Both the position numbers and the translations under genes were made by a program. From Chloroflexi bacterium UBA6622 (GTDB lineage: Bacteria; Chloroflexota; UBA11872), in NCBI GenBank assembly GCA_002433065.1, contig DJHK01000048.1:56684-71708 (forward strand): DNA of 15,025 bases. Reading direction: 5' to 3'. Numbering within the stretch: the first letter of the stretch is position 1; each line of letters begins with the position of its first letter. Of the stretch, positions 7,627 through 14,583 are shown one piece after another. The notes beneath the pieces were generated by a model, which searched no databases, was not told the origin of the DNA, and was given only the letters and a program-made list of their open reading frames with translations.

Positions 7627-7799
7627 CCAGTCGCATTTATTCCGCGCATCTTGAAAGCACCGCTCTTTTTCTTTCCATCGTCCGTCTCAAACGCACTGGA
7701 CCCGCCCTGACCTCTACCCACCGAGTCATCTTGTTGACCACAAGCAACGAGACTCATACCGATCACGATAAGAACCAGAATGCCCGCCCGTACCTTCAT
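7620..7799 (-). CDS. Very small predicted lipoprotein
   Basis: 59 residues from the ATG at 7799. The N-terminus is a typical lipoprotein signal peptide: MKVRAG, a hydrophobic core ILVLIVIGMSL, then the lipobox LVAC followed by G, so Cys20 would be lipidated. The mature part is only about 40 residues: Gly/Ser/Asp-rich, then a basic patch DGKKKSGAF. A GAGG lies close before the ATG; an 18-residue upstream extension is open but would bury the signal peptide. The gene is divergent to phyH2 and convergent with marR. No family is recognised; it may be a surface-anchored small protein. Confidence 0.6.
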   Translation of the reverse strand: MKVRAGILVLIVIGMSLVACGQQDDSVGRGQGGSSAFETDDGKKKSGAFKMRGINATGF

Positions 7800-7869
7800 A
7801 GTCCTCGGAACATTCTCAACAAATTCGCGCACTACTAACCGCTCCTGCAGCAACTAGTAAGTATAGAAA

Positions 7870-7891
7870 ACGCCTGACTGACAAAAGGCGT
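7870..7891. promoter_or_regulatory. Inverted repeat ACGCCT-N10-AGGCGT in divergent spacer
   Basis: Perfect 6-base arms at 7870-7875 and 7886-7891. It is 38 bases before the phyH2 GTG and about 70 before the lipoprotein ATG, in a spacer that must hold both promoters. It could be an operator or a small hairpin; its sequence is unrelated to the ATAATG/CATTAT repeat near phyH1. Confidence 0.35.
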
Positions 7892-7918
7892 AAAATCCGT
7901 CCAGTCGACAAATCCATC

Positions 7919-7923
7919 GAGGG
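7919..7923 (+). promoter_or_regulatory. Ribosome binding site deciding the phyH2 start
   Basis: GAGGG directly abuts an ATG at 7924 but is 6 bases before the in-frame GTG at 7930. The GTG is therefore the better start. Confidence 0.55.
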
Positions 7924-7929
7924 ATGATC

Positions 7930-8856
7930 GTGGACGCTACCTGCTTGCAGTACTGCTTAACCGAGGAGGAATCATCTACGTTTGAGCGCGATGGTTTTTT
8001 AGTCGTTGAGAATGCGCTCGAGCCCTCGCATACGTCGAAACTTCAAGAAACCATTGCTCGGCTTCAAGCAGACGGTCGTCTGAGTGGAGCTGGCGTTAAT
8101 CTTGGTGTGGCGGGACGAGTGCACCATCCAGATTTCCTCTCGCTCGACCAAGCATTTATTGACCTGCTAGACCATCCCACCACGTTCCCAAAGGTTTGGG
8201 GCATTCTTGGTTGGAACATTTACTCCTACCATTCCCATCTCGGTGTCACCGAACCCATCGAGGGAACCTACGACCCCGACGGACCCACCTACGGATTTCA
8301 TCAGGACTCGTTTCCTTCGTGGCGTGATATGCCCGAACTCGAGGTCCCGGCTCGGTTGTCGCTCAAGATCGGCTTCATGTTGTCAGACACGTCCGAACCC
8401 GGCAGAGGAAATTTCTGGGCTGTTCCTGGAAGCCATCGTCATTCCCGCCTCGAACTCCCGACTGATCGGTTAGGTCAGCCAGAAGGGGCTGTTCCCATCT
8501 GTGCACCCGCCGGAGCCGCCGTCTATTTTGATCGGCGACTCTTTCACGCCGCCAGCCCGAACTACTGGGTCGAACCTCGAACCTTTCTCGCATACGGTTA
8601 TGGTTATCGATGGCTTCGCACCAAAGACGAAATGACCATCCCGCCCGACGTTATTGAACGTTCAGATCCAATTCGCCGTCAATTGCTCGGGACAACGACA
8701 TCTGAAAACAATCGATTCGGTCCTACCGGTGTGGCTGATGCACCACTGTGCGAATGGCTCGACACACACCAGGTCGAGGCGCCTATCGGCTGTGACGTCG
8801 GACCCTCTAAGGTCGGGTGGCCAGAATCGTCGAAAGAAATGGTGGATCCAAATTAA
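7930..8856 (+). CDS. Phytanoyl-CoA dioxygenase (PhyH) family oxygenase 2
   Basis: 308 residues from GTG 7930 (the ATG at 7924 lies immediately after the GAGGG site and is a poor start). The domain opens with LTEEESSTFERDGFLVVEN. The iron triad is H124 and D126 in YGFHQDSFPSW and H206 in RRLFHAASPN. R217 in EPRTFLAYGY is the likely 2-oxoglutarate anchor, and FWAVPGSHRHS is the family turn before it. All residues needed for Fe(II)/2-oxoglutarate oxygenation are present. The longer insert around residues 108-122 (EPIEGTYDPDG) and the C-terminal extension differ from oxygenase 1, so it probably has a different substrate. Next gene: a 98-residue unknown protein 36 bases downstream, then a third PhyH, likely one transcript. 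Confidence 0.92.
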   Translation: MDATCLQYCLTEEESSTFERDGFLVVENALEPSHTSKLQETIARLQADGRLSGAGVNLGVAGRVHHPDFLSLDQAFIDLLDHPTTFPKVWGILGWNIYSYHSHLGVTEPIEGTYDPDGPTYGFHQDSFPSWRDMPELEVPARLSLKIGFMLSDTSEPGRGNFWAVPGSHRHSRLELPTDRLGQPEGAVPICAPAGAAVYFDRRLFHAASPNYWVEPRTFLAYGYGYRWLRTKDEMTIPPDVIERSDPIRRQLLGTTTSENNRFGPTGVADAPLCEWLDTHQVEAPIGCDVGPSKVGWPESSKEMVDPN

Positions 8857-8892
8857 ACACAATACCCATCCCATAAGTACGGAGCTGGTGAT

Positions 8893-9189
8893 ATGACGTC
8901 CGCACGTCAACAAGTCCTTGTTTTACATCTCAACAGTGGAGATCTTGGATCCACGACAGTAGCGTGGGCCTTTTACGATGGCACGCTCGGTGCCGAGGAC
9001 GTACAGATGCAAGCCGGCAGCGAAAACGAACCGCCCTATTCGTCTGTGCTCGATGCAATGCGAGACGGTTGGCGCGTGTTTCAGGCAAGCCCCCTACCGG
9101 AGCGAAGTGCCGCTGCCGGAACGGGACAACTAACCAACGAATACTGGCTGGAACGCATTCAAGACAACGACTCGAACGAAGGAGGCTGA
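8893..9189 (+). CDS. Unrecognised 98-residue protein inside the PhyH operon
   Basis: ATG at 8893 with GGAG at 8881-8884, 8 bases upstream; the stop lies 4 bases before the next start. No family is recognised with certainty. It looks like a small soluble alpha/beta protein: a strand (QVLVLHLNSG), a conserved-looking stretch LGSTTVAWAFYDG, then PPYSSVLDAMRDGWRVFQAS, an amphipathic helix followed by a strand, and an acidic tail. There is no signal peptide, membrane helix, metal-binding cluster or helix-turn-helix. Tight packing between two oxygenase genes suggests a linked role such as an accessory subunit or substrate-binding partner (inference only). Confidence 0.75.
   Translation: MTSARQQVLVLHLNSGDLGSTTVAWAFYDGTLGAEDVQMQAGSENEPPYSSVLDAMRDGWRVFQASPLPERSAAAGTGQLTNEYWLERIQDNDSNEGG
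9179..9185 (+). promoter_or_regulatory. Strong Shine-Dalgarno of phyH3 inside the preceding gene
   Basis: AAGGAGG with 8 bases to ATG 9194. It lies in the last codons of the 98-residue gene, supporting translational coupling. Confidence 0.7.
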
Positions 9190-9193
9190 TCAG

Positions 9194-10063
9194 ATGGCGA
9201 TCGCAGAACCTACCGTTGCTCCACGTGTCAACTTGCTCAATGTCGAGCAGATGGCTCAATTCGTGTTCGATGGATTCCTTGAATTCTCTGATCTCGTGCC
9301 TGACGAGCTCAATGAGATGGTTCATGCGGACCTTCTCAAAGCAGTTGGGGCTGATGGACTCGAACCAGCGTATCGCTGGCATATCACGGATAACCCACAT
9401 GGGTTCTATGAAGAATCTTCCGCCGTTCGCGAAGTGCATGCGTTACCGAGCGTTCAAGGTGTCCTGCAAAGTCTGCTGGGTCCCGGCCACGTGGGTAGCC
9501 ACTCTGCTGTCCACGCAACACGGCCTAATCAGATGGAAGCCCAAAAGTGGCACGTAGACGGTGGAGGTCGACGACAGGTGCGACTGCCAAAAGTTCACCC
9601 GTATTCGTTTGACATTCTCACCGCGTATTTTCCGCACGACACCCCCTATGAAATGGGGCCAACCCTTGTGTTACCTGGCTCACATATGCGATCGGTGCTC
9701 GGTAATGACATCAGCCGATACAAGAACATCGTCGGGCAAAAGCGTCTGTCTGGCCCCGGTGGACGAATCGTCTTCATGCATGAAGCGCTCTGGCACTGCG
9801 CCCAAACCAACGAAACGGACCAATGGCGCTTCATGTTCAAGATCCGATACAACCCACGGGTCCCCCAGCGAGGCCTATTTGATACGGACGGATGGGATAA
9901 CGATGAAATACGGAGGTTTTTCCGCACGAACAAGGGCGCACACTCGCTTACCGGGGAATCACCGGCCGTCGTGACTGAGCGCGCCAACTGGTGGCGATAC
10001 CTGTGCAACGCTGATGAACTCGATGATCCAAGCGGCACTGGTGGGCATGGAGATTACGCCTAG
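9194..10063 (+). CDS. Phytanoyl-CoA dioxygenase (PhyH) family oxygenase 3
   Basis: 289 residues. A strong AAGGAGG at 9179-9185, overlapping the end of the 98-residue gene, sits 8 bases before the ATG, so the two genes are probably co-translated. The metal site reads H120 and D122 in QKWHVDGGG and H201 in EALWHCAQTNE, with R212 in QWRFMFKIRYNP as the likely 2-oxoglutarate ligand; VLPGSHMRS is the usual PhyH turn. The C-terminal part (RANWWRYLCNADEL) resembles PhyH proteins of the marine/poribacterial type by impression. It is clearly different from oxygenases 1 and 2 along its length, so this is not a recent duplication. Substrate unknown. It converges on the molybdoprotein gene with only 27 bases between stops and no visible terminator. 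Confidence 0.9.
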   Translation: MAIAEPTVAPRVNLLNVEQMAQFVFDGFLEFSDLVPDELNEMVHADLLKAVGADGLEPAYRWHITDNPHGFYEESSAVREVHALPSVQGVLQSLLGPGHVGSHSAVHATRPNQMEAQKWHVDGGGRRQVRLPKVHPYSFDILTAYFPHDTPYEMGPTLVLPGSHMRSVLGNDISRYKNIVGQKRLSGPGGRIVFMHEALWHCAQTNETDQWRFMFKIRYNPRVPQRGLFDTDGWDNDEIRRFFRTNKGAHSLTGESPAVVTERANWWRYLCNADELDDPSGTGGHGDYA

Positions 10064-10090
10064 TCAACCAGAAACCCACTGCGTCCGTGT

Positions 10091-11671
10091 CTAGCGGTCT
10101 TTGGCAACCACCTGCACCGAGAGTGTGTGATAGCCCGTAGCACCGTCAGGATCCGGTCGACGTTTCTCCGACGTTTGGGGAACACCGGTCGCGTCAGTGG
10201 CCCGAACGCGGAGAACATGAGAACCGGGAGTCGTGTTCCACGGTAGTGTCCACTGCCGCCACGTATTCTTCGATATTGCCTCACGAAGCGAGGCTTCCTG
10301 CCAATCGCCATCATCGATTTGGACTTCCACCTTGGTGACACCACGATGCGGGGCCCACGCCACCCCTGCAACTACCTGACGACCCTCCTGCACAACCCGA
10401 CCACGTCGAGGCACATCGATTCGAGCCTGAGTTTTGATGGGCGCCTCTTTAGCCCAACCCCGAGGAATCCAATACCCGTCAAAATCCTCCAAGCGGTTGA
10501 GGACGATGGAATCCAACCATTTGGTCGCTGATACATAGCCATACAGTCCGGCAACGACCAGTCGTGCCGGAAATCCGTGATCTAATGGCAGCGGTTCGTT
10601 ATTCATGCCCACAGCAACGAGCGCCTCACGACCGTCGTAAGCAGCTGAAACAGGGAACCCTGCTGTAAATCCGTCAACGGACAAACCCACAACCTGAGAC
10701 GCATCAGGCCTCACTCCGGCACGATCCAAAAGGTCCCGAAGCGGGACACCCTGCCACGTGGCATTACCCACAAGCGGTCCGCCAACCTCATTAGACACGC
10801 AACATAGAGTCACATGGCGTTGCACCGTCGACATCGCAAGGAGTTCGTCGTAAGAAAGCTCAAACGGCTTGGAGACCAGCCCTTCGACCTTGAGCGTATA
10901 CGTCGACAGGTCAACTTTTGGCACCACAAGCGCAGTGTCAATCCGGTAAAACTCGTCGTTTGGAGTCACGATTGGCGCAAGCCCTTCCACGTCGATCGAT
11001 GCCCCAGGCAGAATCGGAACCGCTGGCCGTGACGGCCGTGGTAAAACCACCATGGCTCGTGTGGCCACAACGCTTTGCGCTCGTTGCACCAACACGCGTC
11101 CACCAACGGCGGCAGCGCCAACCACGACAGCGAGCACGCCAGCCACACGCAGAAAGGATCGACGTCCTCGCTGCCCACGCCGAGCATCCCGCTCTAACCT
11201 CGGCAATGAATCTGGAGCCAGCGAGAGTAGATACGCCAACACCGAAATCCCGGAAATCCCGGCCACGGCTGCACCCAGAACAGCAAACATTGGAGGGACC
11301 AGAGGGTAGGCAACACCCGCTGCCGCCCCCAAGATGGCAAAGAGCCCAAAGCCAAGCTGCCCCATCCAAAAGCGATAGGACGAAGCCGCACCGATTCCGA
11401 CTCCAAACCCAATCCCCACAACGAGGATCATGACCGCGAGCGCCAACTTGTCGTTGGTGCCAAAGACGGCAATAGCCACGTCCTTCACAACCTTTGGAGA
11501 GAAATCGATGATCTTGGCAGCTACGGCGACGAGCAGCGATGGACCACCATACGCGAGCCCACTGAACAACTCATTGGCCGCAAATGCCGCAGCAGCCGCC
11601 AGCGCACCGGCAACCGAAGGCGCGTGACTGGCACCAAGAGTCTGACGCCATCCAGTCCGAGCGTCATACAT
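10091..11671 (-). CDS. Sulfite oxidase-family molybdopterin oxidoreductase with N-terminal membrane domain
   Basis: 526 residues from ATG 11671, preceded by GAGGG (11682-11678) at 6 bases. The N-terminal ~195 residues hold about five hydrophobic helices (roughly 21-52, 76-98, 107-122, 128-152 and 174-193). Just before the last is RGRRSFLRVAGV, a twin-arginine-like motif. A sulfite-oxidase-type Moco domain follows (about 240-400) with the molybdenum-ligand cysteine in TLCCVSNEVGG and the typical GNATWQGVPLRDLL. The Mo-co dimerisation domain (about 410-520) is next. The catalytic part should lie outside the cytoplasmic membrane. Actinobacterial proteins of this architecture are known to need both Sec and Tat for assembly. 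Substrate unknown; sulfite or another oxyanion/sulfoxide are candidates. It follows the aldo/keto reductase gene by 63 bases. Confidence 0.9.
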   Translation of the reverse strand: MYDARTGWRQTLGASHAPSVAGALAAAAAFAANELFSGLAYGGPSLLVAVAAKIIDFSPKVVKDVAIAVFGTNDKLALAVMILVVGIGFGVGIGAASSYRFWMGQLGFGLFAILGAAAGVAYPLVPPMFAVLGAAVAGISGISVLAYLLSLAPDSLPRLERDARRGQRGRRSFLRVAGVLAVVVGAAAVGGRVLVQRAQSVVATRAMVVLPRPSRPAVPILPGASIDVEGLAPIVTPNDEFYRIDTALVVPKVDLSTYTLKVEGLVSKPFELSYDELLAMSTVQRHVTLCCVSNEVGGPLVGNATWQGVPLRDLLDRAGVRPDASQVVGLSVDGFTAGFPVSAAYDGREALVAVGMNNEPLPLDHGFPARLVVAGLYGYVSATKWLDSIVLNRLEDFDGYWIPRGWAKEAPIKTQARIDVPRRGRVVQEGRQVVAGVAWAPHRGVTKVEVQIDDGDWQEASLREAISKNTWRQWTLPWNTTPGSHVLRVRATDATGVPQTSEKRRPDPDGATGYHTLSVQVVAKDR

Positions 11672-11677
11672 CAACAG

Positions 11678-11682
11678 CCCTC
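11678..11682 (-). promoter_or_regulatory. Ribosome binding site of the molybdoprotein gene
   Basis: GAGGG on the - strand with 6 bases to ATG 11671; supports that ATG over the overlapping TTG at 11674. Confidence 0.55.
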
Positions 11683-11734
11683 TACTCTTTCAAAATCATG
11701 CGCTTTCACCAAGGCCCACACCACAGCATCAGGT

Positions 11735-12715
11735 TCATCCCACGAGCCGACGTGTCGCCCTACGGGCCCGACGAAATGGAACCGAAACCGCGTCGAGTTC
11801 GTGGAGTTGGTCTGAATCAAGTTGGATTGCCGCCGCATCCACATTTGATTTGGCATGCGCCGCATTTCGAACCCCCACAATTGGAAACACGGCCGGATCT
11901 CGACACATCCAGGCAATAGCCACCTGGGCCTGACTCGCACCAATTTCAGCTCCGATACGGAGTAACGATTGATTCACCACACTCGCGCGGTCCGGTGTCG
12001 GTCGACCGAGCAGGGCGCTCATAACCCCTGTTCGTACGCCCTGAACACCAAGTCGAAACTTTCCAGCCAGGAGGCCTTGCGCAAGCGGGCTATAACCAAT
12101 AAGAGTCATTTCAAGTTCTCGACACGCGTCCAGCACCCCATTTACCTCTGGGGCCCGACGTAACAGGCTATACGAGACCTGATTCGAAACCAAAGGCACA
12201 CCAGCGTCAGCGAGAATTGCGTACGCACGACGGGTTTGGACGGCCGTGAAATTACTGACCCCCACGTAACGGATCCTACCGTCATGCACAGCAGCTGCTA
12301 AGCGGCGAAGCAATCGACGATGAGGAATCATGCTGAACGGCCAATGCACCTGATACAAATCAATACAATCCACGCCCAACCGTTCAAGACTCCTGTCGAT
12401 CGCCCTATCAAGAGCCTGGAGCCGCCACCGCTTCGGACTCGGAAAATATTTACTCGCTATGACCGCCGGTCGTGGATCACCCGATCGAAGCCCACCAATG
12501 ACAGACTCTGCAGCACCGTAGATCTCGGCGGTATCCAGAAAATCCAACCCGTGATCCAGTGCAACGTCATAGGCCGACGGAATATCTGTTTGGTCCGGGC
12601 CTTTTGGTGAAGCCCAAATAGCCCCACCACCCCACTGCCAGGTGCCAACACCGACAACGCCCACTTCTAGATCGGACGACCCGATCTTGCGTCTTTGAAC
12701 CGGAGAGTTGTGCAT
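11735..12715 (-). CDS. Aldo/keto reductase
   Basis: 326 residues from ATG 12715. The catalytic tetrad is complete: D61 and Y66 in LDTAEIYG, K89 in IASKYF and H124 in YQVHWP. YVGVSNF, the region QVSYSLL, and PIVGVRNAAHAKSNVDA near the C-terminus (NADP-binding loop) are family hallmarks. It predicts a soluble NAD(P)H-dependent reductase of aldehydes or ketones; sequence character is that of the YajO/IolS-like group with unknown substrate. The frame is open for 28 more codons upstream, but those run through the tRNA-Arg gene, so the ATG with AGG 7 bases before it is chosen. It starts only 36 bases after the tRNA 3' end and may be read through from the tRNA promoter. Confidence 0.92.
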   Translation of the reverse strand: MHNSPVQRRKIGSSDLEVGVVGVGTWQWGGGAIWASPKGPDQTDIPSAYDVALDHGLDFLDTAEIYGAAESVIGGLRSGDPRPAVIASKYFPSPKRWRLQALDRAIDRSLERLGVDCIDLYQVHWPFSMIPHRRLLRRLAAAVHDGRIRYVGVSNFTAVQTRRAYAILADAGVPLVSNQVSYSLLRRAPEVNGVLDACRELEMTLIGYSPLAQGLLAGKFRLGVQGVRTGVMSALLGRPTPDRASVVNQSLLRIGAEIGASQAQVAIAWMCRDPAVFPIVGVRNAAHAKSNVDAAAIQLDSDQLHELDAVSVPFRRARRATRRLVG

Positions 12716-12751
12716 ACGCTGACCTAATTCAGCAGACCGTGAAACAAAAGG

Positions 12752-12825
12752 CGACCCCGAGAGGACTCGAACCTCCGACCTTGTGGTCCGCAACCACACG
12801 CTCTATCCAACTGAGCTACGGGGTC
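12752..12825 (-). tRNA. tRNA-Arg with anticodon GCG
   Basis: Read on the - strand: acceptor GACCCCG/CGGGGTC is perfectly paired and the D-arm is GCTC AGTTGGATA GAGC. The anticodon stem TGTGG/CCACA encloses the loop TTGCGGA, so the anticodon is GCG (reads CGC). The T-arm is GGAGG TTCGAGT CCTCT. The GGATAGAG D-loop with an A at the tRNA-Arg identity position and the G after the anticodon fit arginine. 74 bases, discriminator G, no encoded CCA. Most bacteria use ACG (edited to ICG) for CGU/CGC, so a GCG anticodon is unusual. Confidence 0.9.
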
Positions 12826-12833
12826 CGAAGCGC

Positions 12834-12839
12834 AGTGTA
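12834..12839 (-). promoter_or_regulatory. Possible -10 element of tRNA-Arg
   Basis: TACACT on the - strand, 8 bases before the tRNA 5' end. No convincing -35 is visible; the region overlaps the end of the CPBP protease gene, so the tRNA may instead be cut from a longer transcript. Confidence 0.25.
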
Positions 12840-12856
12840 TCAACGGGGATGTCGAA

Positions 12857-13474
12857 TCACTGGGAAACCAGTCTAGACGGTTGCCAACTCACGCCTACCC
12901 GTTCAAGCAACGGACCTGCTGCCACAAACAGCACCAAATCAGCCGCCGCGTGTAGCACGACTGCTGGAGCAATCGATCCGAAATGTGCAGATGCTATTCC
13001 GAAAAGGGCACCCCCCATCGTTCCTAACACTAAAAACGAAAAGGGGAACCTACGATCAAGACCATGGTGAAACCCAAACACAATCGATGTCACCACGATT
13101 GACCACGGCATCCCGATAAGGTTCGCCAGCCCAAACATAGCCGCACCTCGAAAAAACAGCTCCTCGGCCAACGGGTTAAGCACCACAAAAAATGGCAGGT
13201 CCAACACAAGGGCCGAACGATCCGGTACCGAACGAACCGGCCACCACCAACGACGAAAAGCCAGCGAAACCAGCACCACACCGATAACCCAGAACCCTAC
13301 AAGAATCCAATCACGTGACGTCAACCCGATCGTAAGTCCCAGCGCCTCAGGATCGACACCAGCAATCAAAATCCAAATAAGCGGCGCACCTATGAGGAAA
13401 GCGATACGGGTGGGAACGTCCCAGCGCATCCAACGCCAGGTTTCGCGCCATGTGTAGCGCGGGCACCGCGCCAA
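12857..13474 (-). CDS. CPBP (Abi/CaaX) family intramembrane metalloprotease
   Basis: 205 residues from a TTG at 13474, one base after the rfbB stop; an ATG at 13429 would remove 15 residues and is a reasonable alternative. Several membrane helices are visible (about 22-40, 56-72, 89-101, 118-137, 146-163 and 168-187). The family motifs are present: EELFFRG (E104, E105, R109), FGFHH (H136) and a late HAAAD (H175), which form the metal site of CPBP glutamic/metallo-type proteases. Members cleave membrane-embedded or prenylated peptides, or act in bacteriocin immunity; most are uncharacterised. Direct abutment to rfbB means co-transcription and perhaps coupled translation, but a functional link is not evident. 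Confidence 0.88.
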   Translation of the reverse strand: MARCPRYTWRETWRWMRWDVPTRIAFLIGAPLIWILIAGVDPEALGLTIGLTSRDWILVGFWVIGVVLVSLAFRRWWWPVRSVPDRSALVLDLPFFVVLNPLAEELFFRGAAMFGLANLIGMPWSIVVTSIVFGFHHGLDRRFPFSFLVLGTMGGALFGIASAHFGSIAPAVVLHAAADLVLFVAAGPLLERVGVSWQPSRLVSQ

Positions 13475-13475
13475 A

Positions 13476-14501
13476 CTAGCCGCGGAACACCTCCGACCGG
13501 GCTAAGCGCTCACCATACTGGCGTTGGTAATACTCCTGAAATTCTCCGTCCAGAATCGGCTCCCACCAATCAGGCGAGTTCCGATACCAATCCACGGTTG
13601 CATCGAGCGTTGCGTCAAAATCATATTGGCGCGACCAACCCAAGGATTCGAGTTTTGTACTGTCAAGCGCATAGTTCCAATCGTGGCCTTTTCGATCCTC
13701 CACAAAGTGGATGAGCTCTTCCGAAGCACCAACACGCTCACAGATCCGACGAGCGACCGCGAGATTGTCACGATTGTTTCCAGCAGCCACGTTGTAGATT
13801 TCCCCAGGTGCACCACGTTCCAACACCGCCAAGATTGCTCCGGCATGGTCATCCACATACAAGCGATCGCGTTGTTGAGCGCCACGGCCATATAGCGGCA
13901 GCGGTTGCCCACGCATCGCATTGATCGTAAAAAGCGGTATCGCCTTTTCCGGGTGCTGCCACGGACCAACGGTATTCACACCCCTCGTAATACAGACAGG
14001 AAACTCGTGGGTCCGCCAGGCAGCCATGACCATCAGCTCGCCGCCAGCCTTGGACGCAGAATAGGGATTGCGCGGCTCGATCGGGTCAGTCTCACGAAAT
14101 GCGGCGTCATGCGTCTCGCCATACACCTCATCGGTGCTCACATGAACCGCCTTGGCTACACCAGCATTGCGGGCCGCATCGAATAAGCGATGCGTCCCGA
14201 CCACGTTGGTACGCAAAAAAGGCTCCGCATCCTGTAAAGATCGATCCACGTGCGTCTCGGCCGCAAAATTGACCATCCAGCTCACACCATCGAGCACCTC
14301 GCGGAGGCTGTCTTCAGACGCAATATCACCCGCAATGACTTGGCAATCAGCTCCTTCGAGACGCCGCCGATCACCTGCGTAGGTCAGCGCATCGAGTACA
14401 CGCACATCCCAGTTGGGACGCTCAGCCCGTAAATGATGAACAAAATTAGCGCCGATAAACCCGGCACCTCCGGTAACAAGAACAGTAGGGCGCTCGGACA
14501 T
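13476..14501 (-). CDS. rfbB: dTDP-glucose 4,6-dehydratase
   Basis: 341 residues from ATG 14501 (GAGGA upstream; a TTG four codons earlier is unlikely). Extended short-chain dehydrogenase fold: NAD-binding GGAGFIG at 11-17, catalytic T123-D124-E125 in STDEVYGE (the Asp/Glu pair specific to sugar 4,6-dehydratases), then Y147 and K151 in NPYSASKAGGE. NTVGPWQHPEKAIPLF and RDRLYVDDH are RmlB hallmarks; the usual RDWLYVxDH tryptophan is Arg here. It converts dTDP-glucose to dTDP-4-keto-6-deoxyglucose in the cytosol, the second step towards dTDP-rhamnose and other deoxysugars for cell-surface glycans. rfbA, rfbC and rfbD are not in this window. Related NDP-sugars as substrate cannot be excluded. Confidence 0.93.
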   Translation of the reverse strand: MSERPTVLVTGGAGFIGANFVHHLRAERPNWDVRVLDALTYAGDRRRLEGADCQVIAGDIASEDSLREVLDGVSWMVNFAAETHVDRSLQDAEPFLRTNVVGTHRLFDAARNAGVAKAVHVSTDEVYGETHDAAFRETDPIEPRNPYSASKAGGELMVMAAWRTHEFPVCITRGVNTVGPWQHPEKAIPLFTINAMRGQPLPLYGRGAQQRDRLYVDDHAGAILAVLERGAPGEIYNVAAGNNRDNLAVARRICERVGASEELIHFVEDRKGHDWNYALDSTKLESLGWSRQYDFDATLDATVDWYRNSPDWWEPILDGEFQEYYQRQYGERLARSEVFRG

Positions 14502-14525
14502 AGGTTTCCTCAATGGGCGTCAGTA

Positions 14526-14534
14526 ATTCTAACA
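14526..14534 (-). promoter_or_regulatory. Possible extended -10 promoter of rfbB
   Basis: On the - strand TGTTAGAAT, an extended -10 (TGnTAGAAT), lies 24 bases before the rfbB ATG. No -35 match at the usual distance, as can happen with extended -10 promoters. Confidence 0.35.
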
Positions 14535-14564
14535 ATGGTCAGCGATCCTGCTACGTCGGTCATG

Positions 14565-14583
14565 GTGGATCCGTCGATCCCAC
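14565..14583. other. Small imperfect hairpin in rfbB/lipoprotein spacer
   Basis: GTGGATC and GATCCCAC can pair around the loop CGTC with one bulged C. It lies in the 248-base divergent spacer 14502-14749, which otherwise shows no gene. No T-run follows, so it is not an intrinsic terminator; an operator role is possible but unsupported. Confidence 0.2.

Noticed and set aside
8930..9557. Long overlapping open frames on both strands (8930-9439 - and 8964-9557 +)
   Set aside because: They cross the 98-residue gene and phyH3, have no motifs, and lack ribosome binding sites; the chosen genes have strong ones.
10918..11433. 171-codon open frame on + inside the molybdoprotein gene
   Set aside because: It is rich in Arg/Gln/Pro with no motif and is antisense to a clear coding gene; the opposite strand shows real domains.
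12716..12799. N-terminal extension of the aldo/keto reductase frame
   Set aside because: It is in frame but passes through the tRNA-Arg gene and adds no family sequence; ATG 12715 begins exactly where reductase similarity begins.
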